Assembly (NCBI GenBank): GCA_001969505.1
Contig: LSSK01001093.1
Span: 1-14,097 of the forward strand
DNA length: 14,097 bases
DNA from: Zancudomyces culisetae
Lineage: Eukaryota; Kickxellomycota; Harpellomycetes; Harpellales; Legeriomycetaceae
Direction of reading: 5' to 3'
Numbering within the stretch: position 1 is the stretch's first letter; every line of letters begins with the position of its first letter. The position numbers were made by a program, and so were the translations under genes. Below are positions 1 to 9,960 of this stretch, piece after piece. The notes under the pieces are model-generated. The model saw nothing but the letters and a program-made list of their open reading frames with translations, did not search any database and was not told the DNA's origin.

Positions 1-17
1 GGGGGGGGGGGGGGGGG
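1..17. repeat. Terminal poly-G run
   Basis: Seventeen consecutive G residues open the window and AT-rich sequence follows at once. Such a run is out of keeping with the flank. It could be a real homopolymer, or the ragged end of an assembled contig or a gap edge. The sequence alone cannot decide. Confidence 0.6.
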
Positions 18-519
18 AAATAAACATATAAAAGTAACATTTACAACCACACAAAAGACACAGATCAAACCTTTTACTAGATTCTTTTGCTCATCATTAT
101 TATTTTTCTTTTCTTTTCTTTTCTTTTTTTTCTTCATTCCAGTTTTTAAAAAGTCAATTTAATTGTAATAGAAAAGAAAATGATAAACGTACCTTACCTT
201 ATATATATGTATGTGTTTTGTTTTAAAGCCGCTTCGAATCGTTTATAAAACTAAATTAATAAGCTTGAAAAAGTAAAAGAAAAAGAAAAGGGGAAACAAG
301 ATGATGTTTACAAGAAATATAAAGTTTTAGTTTATTAGGATTTTTTTTTTGTGGTATAATTAAATACTAGTAAAATAATAAACAGATAAACAAATAAACT
401 AGATATTAGAATAAAAGAAATAATAGTGTATAAATAAACAGAGCCAATAAAATTAGCAGACTAACCAAAAAGAGAGAAGAAAAAAAAAGGAGGAGAATTA
501 GGAAGAGAGGAAAATTGGG
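18..519. other. 3' flank of the dyskerin gene, no gene seen
   Basis: About 500 bases of AT-rich sequence lie downstream of the dyskerin stop codon. On the minus strand the first part is pyrimidine-rich and would be the dyskerin 3' untranslated region. A TTTCTTTTCTTT-like tract lies near 105-135. The only open frames are very short ones (for example ATG at 180, about 22 codons), and I do not call a gene. Confidence 0.6.
330..335 (-). terminator. Candidate polyadenylation signal for dyskerin
   Basis: The plus strand reads TTTATT, which is AATAAA on the minus strand, about 185 nt past the dyskerin stop. Other AT-rich variants lie nearby, so this is only a plausible choice. Confidence 0.3.
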
Positions 520-2033
520 TTAGTCTTTTGATTTTTTAGACTTTTTTGATTCACGATCTTTTTTTTCCTTTTTGTCCTTCTTTTCCTTTTTATCTTTTTT
601 ATCGTCTTTTTTAGATTTATCATCAGAAGTAGGGGCAGAAGCAGGAGCAGGGGCAGAAGCAGCAGTAGGAGTGGTGGTAGGAGCAGAAGTAGGAGTGGAT
701 TGGACAACTTTAAGATCAGTAGAAGAAGAATTGGGGTCATTGTAATCAGTATAAGATTTGGCCCAAGAGGCAGGAGTATTATCGTTTTTGCGACCATACT
801 TGTCGAGTTTTCCGGCTTTAATAAGTTTTTTCTTTTCAGAGGCCTTTGGACCAAGACCCCATTTTCTGGGATAGGTGTCACGTTCCATAATGACACGCTT
901 GATTTTGGCAACAACACCGTGGTCGCAGGTGGCGATGGTAGAGGTAGACATTTGGGCAATGGCAAGGGCAATGGCTTCACCTTTAGTAGTCATCAAAACA
1001 ATTTCGTCACCTACCTCAATGCCGGACTCAAAGCGCAGAATTCCAGGCAACATAAGTTTGGCACCGTAGCAGATAGCGTTGATGGTGGAGTCCTTGACAA
1101 CGACACGTTTGTAGTTGGTGAGCAGCCATTCGAGAGGGCGGACAACACGGCGCAGGTAAGATTCGTCCTTGGTGTGGTCGTATAGCCACTGGGCGTCCAA
1201 GATATCGTGCAGAGTGACCAAGTTGTCGGTTTCAGAAAGCGCACCAGATCGTACACGTCTCAGTTCTTGCATGTGGCCACCGACACCCAAAATAAGACCC
1301 AAGTGCACACACAAGGTACGAATATACGTACCGGCTTCACAGCTTACGCGAAACACTGCCAATGGATGTTTGTTGTTTCCATTTCCGGCCTCAAGAAGTC
1401 GTGACTCGTAGATTGTCCTCACACGCAATTGTCTCTTGACCGCTGAAATAAGTGGTGGCCGTTGGAACAGTGCTCCCGTCAATGTCTCCAATGCACGCCC
1501 AACTCGCACTGTTGCATCGCCTTCCAACGCATCGTGTAATCTCAACACACAAACGTACTCCTTACCAGCTCCCTGCTGCGACTTGACCAATCGTGTTGCC
1601 CGGTCCACACAGACGATCAGACACCCTGTTACTTTGGGATCCAAGGTCCCTGAATGTCCAGTCTTTTCAACTCTCAAAATCCTCTTGATCCATGCTACCA
1701 CCTCGTGTGACGAAGGGTTGGCTGGCTTGTCCAGATTTATTACTCCGTACTTGATATACGTTGCCAAATCGCGCTTCAGTGGTGTCGAACCCACTGGAAT
1801 AGGTGTATAATGTCCAGTTCGTACATTTAGCTTTTCGTAATTCTATAATTTACGCCATACATTTATTGATTTATTTATTTATTCAGTCAAAGTTATAAAT
1901 TTGGATTTCAAAATGCCTGTACTCGCAAAAGACGTTGATCGAGAATAAAACTTACCTTTAATAGATATGGCCAGTCACTAGTATCTAGTTTTGGCACTTT
2001 GTCTTGTGGTTCTATTATATGTTGCTTTGACAT
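520..2033 (-). CDS. cbf5: Dyskerin / Cbf5, H/ACA snoRNP pseudouridine synthase (2 exons)
   Basis: This is the catalytic subunit of H/ACA ribonucleoproteins. It converts uridine to pseudouridine in rRNA and snRNA at sites chosen by guide RNA, with partners NOP10, GAR1 and NHP2 in the nucleolus. Exon 1 is 1956-2033 (26 codons, ending TSDWPYLLK). The intron is 1843-1955 (113 nt, GTAAGT..ATAG, phase 0). Exon 2 is 520-1842. Together they encode 466 residues. The splice restores the family's N-terminal motif (LLK then [14 protein letters not shown]). The TruB-type catalytic motif [11 protein letters not shown] follows, with the catalytic Asp near residue 94. RTIYES and [16 protein letters not shown] are also present. 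A PUA domain spans roughly 270-350 and includes [14 protein letters not shown] and [18 protein letters not shown] Ser/Thr/Pro/Ala linker leads to a Lys/Asp/Glu tail (about 433-466), typical of dyskerin nucleolar tails. Without the first exon the frame has no usable ATG. Confidence 0.96.
1843..1955 (-). other. Dyskerin intron 1
   Basis: On the minus strand the donor is AAG|GTAAGTTTT and the acceptor is AATTATAG|AATTAC. The intron is AT-rich and 113 nt long, with a TAAATAAATAAAT-like stretch before the acceptor. Removing it joins Lys26 to Asn27 in frame. I looked for a C/D snoRNA (RTGATGA/CTGA pair) and found none. Confidence 0.93.
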
Positions 2034-2483
2034 TGTATTTCAATTATAAATGTTGATTGTTTTTTTTTTTCTCTCGATTACTGTTTTCCACTTTTTACTT
2101 TATTACTTTACTTTTTAACATGTAAAAAAAAAAAAAAAAATTTTTGTATAGCAAATAAATTCTATATTATAACAAATTTTTTTTTTATTCAAGTATTTTG
2201 TATGGAAATAGAAGAAAAAAAAATTTTTTTTTTCTTTGTTGTTTCCTAACCAAATCCAAAATTATTTAGGAACTATTTCCTTTTTTTTTTGTATGTTACT
2301 AAATCAAATATAATAAAACGGAATAAAAAAAATTTTTTTTTTCTTTTTTTTTATATATATTGCATATATGTTTTATATTTTTGATCCGCAAACTGAATTT
2401 TATTAAATTAAATTAAATTATTTTATTTAAATTTTTCGATTTGATTTAAATAATAATAAAATGTACTAAAGAGAAAATAAAAA
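2034..2483. other. Spacer between MED12 stop and dyskerin start, A/T-tract rich
   Basis: This 450-bp stretch holds the MED12 3' end and the dyskerin promoter. It is dominated by homopolymers: A17 followed by T5 at 2125-2146, A9T10 at 2215-2233 and A8T10 at 2325-2342. Oligo(dT)/(dA) tracts are usual in dictyostelid promoters. The dyskerin leader ends in an A-rich context (GAAATACA before ATG). No gene is seen. Confidence 0.7.
2422..2427 (-). terminator. Candidate polyadenylation signal for MED12
   Basis: The plus strand reads TTTATT, which is AATAAA on the minus strand, about 57 nt past the MED12 stop. The region is so AT-rich that chance matches are common. Confidence 0.35.
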
Positions 2484-2979
2484 TTAAATTAATAAAAAGA
2501 AAAACCATGTATTATAATAATAAACATCACCACCACTACTACTATTGCCAGTTGTACATGTACTGGTTACAAACCGATTATTTTGCGAAATAAAAGGCAA
2601 AATTCGTTTAATACTTGGTAAAACAGAAATGATTCTATACCCACCAATACCACTACCACCTTCGTCATCATCATATTCACTATCATCATCACCATTATTA
2701 CCATCACCATTATTATTATTACCATTATTATTATTATTCAGTTCTAAACCAATTTGATGATTATACGTATAATTATAACTGTGATCCAAAGCATTGGGAT
2801 TGTAATGCTTTAATATTGAATTTACATATTGACGTTGTTGCTGATTACTAAAGTCCCAAATAAAAATCAATGCATCGGCATAATATCCTACATGACGCCT
2901 TTCACAATTACTACCACTACCACTACTACCACTACCACTACTACCACTACTACTACTAGTATTGGTAGTATTCTTGCTT

Positions 2980-3016
<37 letters not shown>

Positions 3017-6000
3017 CGTTTTTTGTATTGGTCGTCACACTACAAACAATACCAAAGAGATATACAATGATTTTATCCAATCGTTTCTTAAACAAGCCAA
3101 CATATCTTTCATCAACCGACAATTTGAGATCATAAGAGTTTGGCGAATTGATTGATAGGATATACAAAAAAGTTTCTAGACAACTAGTCAGTAGATTCCG
3201 TAATAAATATTTACGATTTGTATTGATTCCCCTTGTTGTTGTTGTTGTTGTTGTTGAAATGAGATGATTAAATAAAAGTAAATTCTCTCGTTCTCGTTTA
3301 ATAGCACTAAATGTTGGATTTATAATTGGTGTAAGAGGTTGGAATTTGCTGTGGTGAGGAGTAAGAGGTGGAGTATCAGAATATGACGATAAACTGATTC
3401 CAAGCCCACCACCACTATTACTAGTATTACTAGTATTACTAGTATTGTTGGAATTGTTGTTGGATTGATATAGTAATGAATAAAAATGAGCATTTCCACC
3501 ATTAGTATTAAATTCGCTTTCTTTATCAATACTGTATTCGAAATGTAATAGTGATCCAATAGAATACACAACATTGTTGAAATGAATCGATAAAGTATTC
3601 AAAAACTCGTACAACAAATCTGAAATCCCCTTATTGTTGTTGTTGTCATTAGTATTGGCTATTTTAAACATGAATGATAACAACATGTTGTATTCAAAAT
3701 AGTAATGATATTGGTAATTGTAAATGTTAAAAGTATTGGCAGTATCATCGTCAAGGTTAATTGTTGTTAGGTGTTGTTGAATTGCCTGTTTGATGTGTTG
3801 ATTATATATTTTATCCTTTTCAAGAATCCCACTACTACTACCACTACCACTAATACTACTACTACCAACATCATCACTATTGTTATTATTAACACTGTTA
3901 TTGATATTTGAATTTACAGTTTTATATTGAATAAATGGCTTGTCAAAAATCCCACCACCATTATTGTTATTATTGTTATTATTGTTATTTGTTTGAGTAT
4001 TGGTGTTTGTATTGGTATTGGTATTGGTGTTTGTATTGGTATTGATATTTGGACTTGATGTATTGATAAAAGACAGATAATAATACTGGTAACACTCCTG
4101 ATTATCCATAGAAAACAACCTTGTGGAATACACCACAAAGACTTGAAAGATCAAAATTGGATTTATATATTCGAACATTTTTATACTTCCGACTCGTTGT
4201 TTTCTATCCAAATTACAAGTTTTGGAATGAGATGAAGAAGAAGAAGATGATGATGATGAAGAAGAAGAGTTAACAGAGAAGAATAGAGAGAGTATATCAG
4301 TTGATAAAAGAAATTTGGTACATATCAAATACTCAATCATAGACTTATCAATTAAAGAGTGGCCAAGTACAGGTAATAATTGGTTATACAAGATTTTGGC
4401 CAGTAGTTCAGTTCCAGCATGGTTTTTAACATTGGTAGTATCAATCAGCTGGGTAATAACCAGAGCCACATCCTGTTTGTTGTTAACAAGTTTGGCATAA
4501 TAAAGTTCAACCAAGATATCAATAATGTTGTTTATAGCCATCCACACATACTCGTAATTTCTATCATTTATCTCTGCCAACAATTGGTTTACTGTACTGG
4601 TCGCTTCTTTTATATTTGCAAATACCAAGACTGACCGGAAATCATGTGTTGGTAAATACAAAACCAGCTTGCAAATCAGTATATTCATCCGATTCTTCTC
4701 GTTATCATTTGTTGACAATTTTTGATTGGATGGTGATAATGATAGTAATAATTGAGCAAGGTATTTTGAATAGTAGTTGCGATCAGTGTCATAGTAATAA
4801 CACAAATAGACAGCCAGATTTTCAACATATTTAATGGGATCTCTCCCTTTTGCTGCTGCTATTGTTGTTGTTGCTGTTGTTGCTGTTGTTGTTGTACCAT
4901 CTATATTTGTAAATTGGTGTGGAATATATTTACCCAATATACCAACAAACTGATCATTATGGTTATCATTGTTATTAGCCAAAGCAGCTTCAATATATAA
5001 CAACTGTTCAATTGATAATTTGGTGTTAATACAATCGGAAGATGTCAATAATGAAATAAATTTATGCCCCAAATTCTTCATTTTTAACACTTTACTATTA
5101 CTAGTAGTATTAGTAGTTTCAGGTAAAGATAAAGATGATCCCAACAAGTACTCTAAAAGTCGAACTCCAGATATCATTCCACTAGATACCAACACAATAC
5201 TCACAAAACTCGCCAATATTTCGGTTTCGGTTTCAGTCTCAGCTTCCATTTCCTTTTTGTTTCCCATTATTCCAACCATTGTCGTTGATATAAAGTTTTC
5301 TACCACCATCGCCATCGCCATTGACATTTTCATTGATATAGTTGCATTGTTTGTTGTACAACAAAGACAATAGTTTAAAACTTGATATACCGTTAAAAAC
5401 GTAGTGGATCCTAATACTACTTCTTTACTTGTAGTATTGGTGTTTTTGATGTTTTCCATGTACAACATTTTAAATACCATAAAACATACCCGAACCAATC
5501 TATCAATCTCCAATACTCCTTCACTACTAGTCATCATCCCACAATACCGATTGTAATTTGCCTGGAATAAATTGTCGTCTATTATATCTTTATACATTTT
5601 ATTTGCAATTGTTTGATCATCCATCATTCCCATTCCCACTCCCACTCCCATACCTGTATCAATATTAATATTAATATTAATACTAATAGTAGGTAGTAAT
5701 AATGTCTTTTGAGCTTGTAGTTTTAAAACTAAACTTTTGGTAACCCAAAACCCTTTTACAAACCCCATAATACTCTGTCTTTTCAACGGCATCGTTTGTC
5801 TAATATACATCATCATCGTATTGTATGCTCCCAAATTGTATTCCGTCTTTGTATTCCGATACCAATTATTAATCTTGCCATAATTCCTAAGCATCTGTAT
5901 TCCATACACATTCTCAATCTTCCCCATCGTGTTATCTATCAACTGCACCAACAACTCTATTATCATCTGGCTCTTTCCCAACCTAATAAACTCCCTACTA

Positions 6001-9000
6001 TACTTCCTCAATGCTGCATATCCTAACTCCTCAACTTGGCTGTTCGAACTGTGTCCATTCAACAACCACACCAAAAACTCTACCAATAAATCATATTCCC
6101 GCCGATTACTACCCGATATTCCTTGCTGTTGCTGTTGCTGTTGCTTAAACTTATTTCGAGATTGGATCTGATACTGCCCTCCAAACCATTCTATCACTAA
6201 TCCTAATTGTCGTGTATTCAGTAATGTCGTGTATGGCTTACTCAATACCCGCCAATTAGTAATTCCTATCTTGACTGGCTTCACCACATACTCTCTCGTT
6301 AGTATCTCTAAAAACTCTACATTCACACTATGTCTCACACTTTTATATATCTTATTTCCCTCACCTTCACCTTTACCTTCACCTTCACTTTCACTTTCAC
6401 TTTTACTTTCACTTTCAATCACTTCTCTTGTAACTGCATGTTGTTCATCTTTACTAGCTTTAATCGGTTTGATCCAATTCTCGTTTCCATTCACATACTC
6501 CACAATCACCGGAAATCGCTGTTTAATCTGTTTGTATAATTCTTGTCGTTGTCTACCTATCTCCCTCTCCATTTCCTTGTCCTGGATTATTTCCAATCTT
6601 TCTTCAACACTAATTATCTCCAATTCCCTTTTTATCCTCCCTTCTCCCTCTTTTTCTTTTTCTTTTTCCTTTTCCTTTTCTTCTCTTTTCTTTTCATTAT
6701 TATCATTATCACTATCTTCATCATCTTCATCATCATCATCTTCTTCTTCTTCTTGTTCTTTTTCTATTCCCTCTTGACTTTCTTTTTTCTGTTTTTGTTG
6801 TTGTTTTTGTTGTTGTTTTTGTTGTTGTTGTTGTTGTTTCATCACAATATCACTACTATTACTACCACTTTGTTTCTTTTCTGTCAATACCAATCTCATA
6901 AACACCTTGTAATGATTGTTTTCCTTATTCTCCAAATCTCCTCGTGATACCAATCTCATCAAATACTTTCTTCCATCTACTATCCCTCGATACCCAAGCA
7001 ACAAACTAATCTCCTCATAGTCCTCAATCACCTCCTCTATCCTACTCTCGCCTTCTCCTTCACCTTCACCTTCTCCCTCACCTTCACCTTTTCTCTCACC
7101 CTCTCCTTGTTTATCTCTTTTTCTTCCTACTCTATCTATACTTTTTATAAATCCCTCTGTTACAATCTCCACCTTTTTACTATCAATCCCTCTCTTACCC
7201 TTTCTCCCCCTCCTCTTCCTCCTCCCCATCTCCATCTCCATCTCCATCTCCATCTCCATCCCCATCCTACCTTTCTTGTTGTTTTCTTCCTCTTCTTTTC
7301 TTTTCTGTACTTTCCCATCTTTATTATATTCTCCTCCTCCACTCTCCAAATACTCTAATCGCCCAATCACATAGTTTTCTACTATATTCACCATCTCTGC
7401 ATACTTTTTTTGTCTCACACTCCACTCTATCAACGCCGCACTTTTTTCCACCATAATCTCTCTGCTATTTCCTCCATACTCATTAAATAACTTTTCCACT
7501 CTTTCACTAACTTGTCCTTTATTCCTCTCCAACTCTTTTATAAACTCAAACTCAAACTCAAACTCAGACTTTTGCTTTTGCTTTTGCTTTTCCTCTTTCA
7601 ACCCCTCTCTCTCTTCTCTACTATCTTTGAATGTTGGTATCTTTTGTAATCGTTTGTTTCTCTCTTCAATCTGCCAAAACTTGTTCTCCAACTCATCTCT
7701 CATTCCTCCCCCTTCCTTCATACCTCCTTTTATCGCTTCATACACTTGCTGTCGATACTCTACCCATTTATCTGGATTAATAAACAGATCCTCGCTTTCA
7801 ACTACTATCCGCCTTAGTATCTCGTATTCTTTCTCTCTTCCTATATCTTTTTTATTCTCCTCTATCCCTACTCTTTCCCTAACTTGTCTCATAATAATTT
7901 CAATCAACTTCTTTGCCGTATACCTTGCTTTACATATCTGTCGCAAATACCGTTTACTAATCTCTTCCATATACAACATCCGTGCCAATTTCCCCGCATC
8001 ACTACGCTCCAACATATCCAATATCCATTGAATCACCCGCTTCTGTTGCAATAACTCTTCATCATACATTCGCTTCACCAGCTGTACCAAATACTCCCAC
8101 TCAATCCCCCACTTCCTCTTGTCCTCTTCACTCGCCTCATCTCCCATCTCTTCTATTCGCTGTCCCTCTTTGGCCTTGTGCTCAACATACCCATGAACTA
8201 TCTTGGTCCATTGCGAACTATACTCCCCCATCATACTCTCCAACTGTTTGACTTCTATTTGCTCCTTATTTGCTCCTCCTATCCCTCCCAAAGCCCCAAG
8301 CCGCAATCCCATCATACTCATCTTTTTGTAATACTGCCTAATCTCCTCTTTTATTCCTACTACTCGAATCAACTGTAGCGCTAAATGCTTCTCCACTCGA
8401 TATTTTACCACCTCCTCCAATACCGTATCCGCTCCCAACCCCTCTGGTAAATACCGTATCATCCCCTCCACCTCAAAATCTCCTCTGCTTAGCCGCTCCA
8501 TAAACTCTTCTCGCTCCTGTCCAACCATCAGTACCCCCGTCTCTTGATCCCTTTCTCTTTCCCTTTCTCTTTCCTTTTGTTCATTCAGGTTTATCCGTTT
8601 CTCTCTGCTGTATTTCAAAAACTCTGTTACTGATACATATACGTTTTTTCCCTCAACATTACCCTCTGTTTTACTTTTATTCTTGTCTCTGTCTCTGTCT
8701 TTGTCTCTATTAGTGCTTTTATCTTGTCTCTGATTCCTACCCTTGCTGATCGTTGTACCCCCACTATCCACTACATCCAACCCATCATTACAAACATCTG
8801 ATTGGATTAATTGTACTTCATACCCTTCCCAAAAACTCTCGGGGTATTTCCGCTTCAGCCCTGCCGTAGCTCGACCTTGTAGCCTTGTCCGAACCTCGGC
8901 ATTTTGTAGCCGGTCCAGTATTATTTTGTATCCACTTCCATACTCATTATCGACCACCAGCTCGTCCAGTAATCCATTTTGGATTGTGGTTTTGGTAATA

Positions 9001-9023
9001 TCCTTGTTTTTCTTGCTTTCCAT
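2484..9023 (-). CDS. med12: Mediator complex subunit 12 homologue, repeat-laden (2179 aa)
   Basis: MED12 is the scaffold of the Mediator kinase module (CDK8, cyclin C, MED13). It activates CDK8 and links transcription factors to RNA polymerase II. The assignment rests on the N-terminal third. Residues 17-45 (LLDELVVDNEYGSGYK) resemble the short MED12 N-terminal motif. Residues 190-231 (IRYLPEGLGADTVLEE, then ALQLIRVVGIKEEIRQYY) match the family's PHG-x3-LLE-x6-VP-x2-RA-x-W-x-IK-x3-NEIR block. Residues 271-340 hold SSQWTKIVHGYV and WEYLVQLVKRMYDEELLQ then WILDML, the W-Y-x2-L-x12-EGLL-x7-W-x2 pattern. The rest is weakly conserved and loaded with Glu/Lys dipeptide, Gln, Asn, Ser and Thr runs. 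The length is close to human MED12 (about 2177). The gene is one uninterrupted exon. The ATG at 9023 is the first in frame after an A-rich leader. From memory, D. discoideum amiB is its MED12. The C terminus (ending NTWFFFLLI) is not recognisable, so a missed 3' splice is possible. Confidence 0.82.
2641..3022 (-). repeat. Low-complexity MED12 C terminus: Asn, Gly/Ser and Asp/Glu tracts
   Basis: On the minus strand this stretch encodes, from 5' to 3', a run of 12 Asn with Lys/Ser (near 2977-3022), a Ser/Gly alternation (2906-2960), and then Asn/Gly with an Asp/Glu cluster (2650-2745). The DNA is triplet repeat of the GTT/ACC/ATT kind. These tracts are normal for dictyostelid proteins and carry no domain information. 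Confidence 0.8.
3939..4060 (-). repeat. Asn and (Asn-Thr) tract in MED12
   Basis: A pure Asn run (plus strand 3958-3988, TTATTG/TTGTTA triplets) adjoins an alternating Asn-Thr stretch of about seven pairs (3989-4050). The pairs come from a hexanucleotide repeat close to GGTATT. Confidence 0.85.
4219..4268 (-). repeat. Poly-Ser tract in MED12
   Basis: About 15 consecutive serines are encoded by mixed TCT/TCA/TCC codons, seen as GAA/GAT triplets on the plus strand. Mixed codons suggest an older tract rather than a freshly slipped microsatellite. Confidence 0.8.
6355..6420 (-). repeat. Glu-Ser / Glu-Gly dipeptide array in MED12
   Basis: The minus strand encodes alternating Glu-Ser then Glu-Gly/Lys-Gly, about ten pairs. 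The plus strand shows near-perfect hexamers of the type CTTTCA and CTTCAC. The opposite strand translates to Thr-Phe alternation, a shadow and not a gene. Confidence 0.85.
6645..6845 (-). repeat. Lys/Glu, Asp/Glu and Gln-rich block in MED12
   Basis: In protein order this block holds Gln runs broken by Lys (QQQQQQKQQQKQQQKQ type, 6786-6840), an acidic Glu/Asp stretch (6700-6755), and Lys-Glu pairs (6650-6690). It is strongly charged and probably disordered. It separates the conserved N-terminal MED12 region from the helical middle. Confidence 0.85.
7045..7270 (-). repeat. Glu-Met and Gly-Glu dipeptide arrays in MED12
   Basis: A Met-Glu alternation of five to six pairs (plus strand 7221-7266, perfect CATCTC hexamers) and a Gly-Glu alternation of about eight pairs (7050-7092, TTCACC/TTCTCC hexamers) lie about 140 nt apart. 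A basic RRKRRGRKGKRG segment sits just after the Met-Glu block and could serve as a nuclear localisation signal (inference). Confidence 0.85.
7541..7572 (-). repeat. (Glu-Phe) array in MED12
   Basis: Four Glu-Phe pairs are encoded by repeats of the hexamer AACTCA on the plus strand. Hydrophobic/acidic alternation of this kind is uncommon even among dictyostelid low-complexity tracts. Confidence 0.85.
8548..8576 (-). repeat. (Glu-Arg) array in MED12
   Basis: Four Glu-Arg pairs at residues 151-158 come from TCTTTC/CCTTTC hexamers. They lie just before the first conserved MED12 block. A second, related Asp-Arg/Asp-Lys array is encoded at about 8675-8715. Confidence 0.85.
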
Positions 9024-9100
9024 TCCCTTTTATCTTTTTTTATCTTTTTTACCTTTTCTTTTAGTTTTTAGTTTTAGTTTTAGTTTTTAGATTTAGATTT

Positions 9101-9132
9101 AGTATTAGTATTAGTATTAGTATTAGTATTAG
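9101..9132. repeat. AGTATT hexamer array (about 5 copies)
   Basis: Five perfect AGTATT units plus AG are flanked on both sides by looser TTAGTTTT-type repeats (9058-9091 and 9131-9152). The array lies within 80-130 nt of the MED12 ATG, so it sits in the leader or core promoter. Confidence 0.9.
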
Positions 9133-9418
9133 TTTTAGTTTTAGTTTTTAGGTTAAGATTTATTATTCTTGATTCAACAAAATTATAAAGTGGGAGGAAG
9201 TGGAGGAGTAAAAATAAAATAAATATAATATAATATAAATAATGTAATAAACTATTTGAACTGTTTTAAATCTGCTTTATTACCATTATTAAATAATCTA
9301 CTAATTTGTTTTTATTATATTTGCTATTACTGCTATTATTTTATCACGATTTTTTTGTTATTGCTATTGTTATTGTTATAGCTATTGCTATTGCTATTCT
9401 TAATATTTCTATTATTTT

Positions 9419-9477
9419 CAAATTTATTTTCAAATTTATTTTTCCATCTATTTATCCATTACCTATTTATCCATTAC
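9419..9477. repeat. 12-mer duplication followed by 15-mer duplication
   Basis: CAAATTTATTTT is present twice head to tail (9419-9442). A few bases later CTATTTATCCATTAC is present twice (9448-9477), and a partial third copy runs into the next array. Confidence 0.9.
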
Positions 9478-9490
9478 CTATTTATTTATT

Positions 9491-9532
9491 TATTTTATAT
9501 TTTATATTTTATATTTTATATTTTATATTTTA
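9491..9532. repeat. TATTTTA heptamer array (6 copies)
   Basis: Six perfect 7-nt units are followed by a degraded unit running into T6. The sequence is fully A/T. Confidence 0.92.
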
Positions 9533-9652
9533 TATTTTTTCAAAATTATGTTGCTAGTATACACTTTTTAATTAAAATAAAGCAGAATTATCTGTTTGTT
9601 TGTGTTTTGCGAATTTCATATTAATAGAACTTTTCCTTTCTTTAATCAATGC

Positions 9653-9654
<2 letters not shown>

Positions 9655-9678
<24 letters not shown>
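9655..9678. repeat. ACATAT hexamer array (4 copies)
   Basis: Four perfect units are followed by ACATACATACAT and GTATATAT, so the array ends in a CATGTATATA palindromic zone. Confidence 0.9.
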
Positions 9679-9683
<5 letters not shown>

Positions 9684-9873
9684 CATACATGTATATATCC
9701 CCTTTATTATTTACTGTATAATACTTGCCATTTATTTGATCAATCTATTATAATATAGTATTATATTGTAATGATGATATCATCTCTCACCTTTTTCTTT
9801 TTCTTTTTCCTTCTTTTTTCTCCTTTTAAATTAGAATGAATCAAATATGAATAATTTATAAGCATCATCCCAT

Positions 9874-9922
9874 CCTTACTCCTTACTCCTTACTCCTTAC
9901 TTCTTACTCCTTACTTCTTACT
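9874..9922. repeat. CCTTACT heptamer array (7 copies)
   Basis: There are seven 7-nt units. Units 5 and 7 start TCTTACT instead of CCTTACT, an alternating variant pattern that suggests a two-unit duplication after the array formed. Confidence 0.92.
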
Positions 9923-9930
9923 CCATCTCA

Positions 9931-9960
9931 ACTTTGATATACTTTGATATACTTTGATAT
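9931..9960. repeat. ACTTTGATAT decamer array (3 copies)
   Basis: Three perfect 10-nt units begin 9 nt after the CCTTACT array. A C-rich run of eight C's follows at about 9970-9977. Confidence 0.92.

Noticed and set aside
225-241. GCTTCGAATCG resembles a tRNA B box.
   Set aside because: There is no A box, acceptor stem or cloverleaf around it.
498-980. Minus-strand 160-codon Pro/Leu-rich frame overlapping dyskerin.
   Set aside because: It is a shifted reading of the dyskerin C-terminal exon. The Pro/Leu and Lys runs come from the same low-complexity DNA.
6229-6947. Plus-strand frames with Thr-Phe, Ser-Phe and Leu-Phe repeats opposite MED12.
   Set aside because: They are antisense readings of the Glu/Lys/Gly dipeptide arrays of MED12 and have no independent support.
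9053-9152. TTAGTTTTAG repeats reminiscent of a telomere-type repeat.
   Set aside because: They are irregular, internal and A/T-only apart from single G's. They are one of several unrelated tandem arrays in this spacer.
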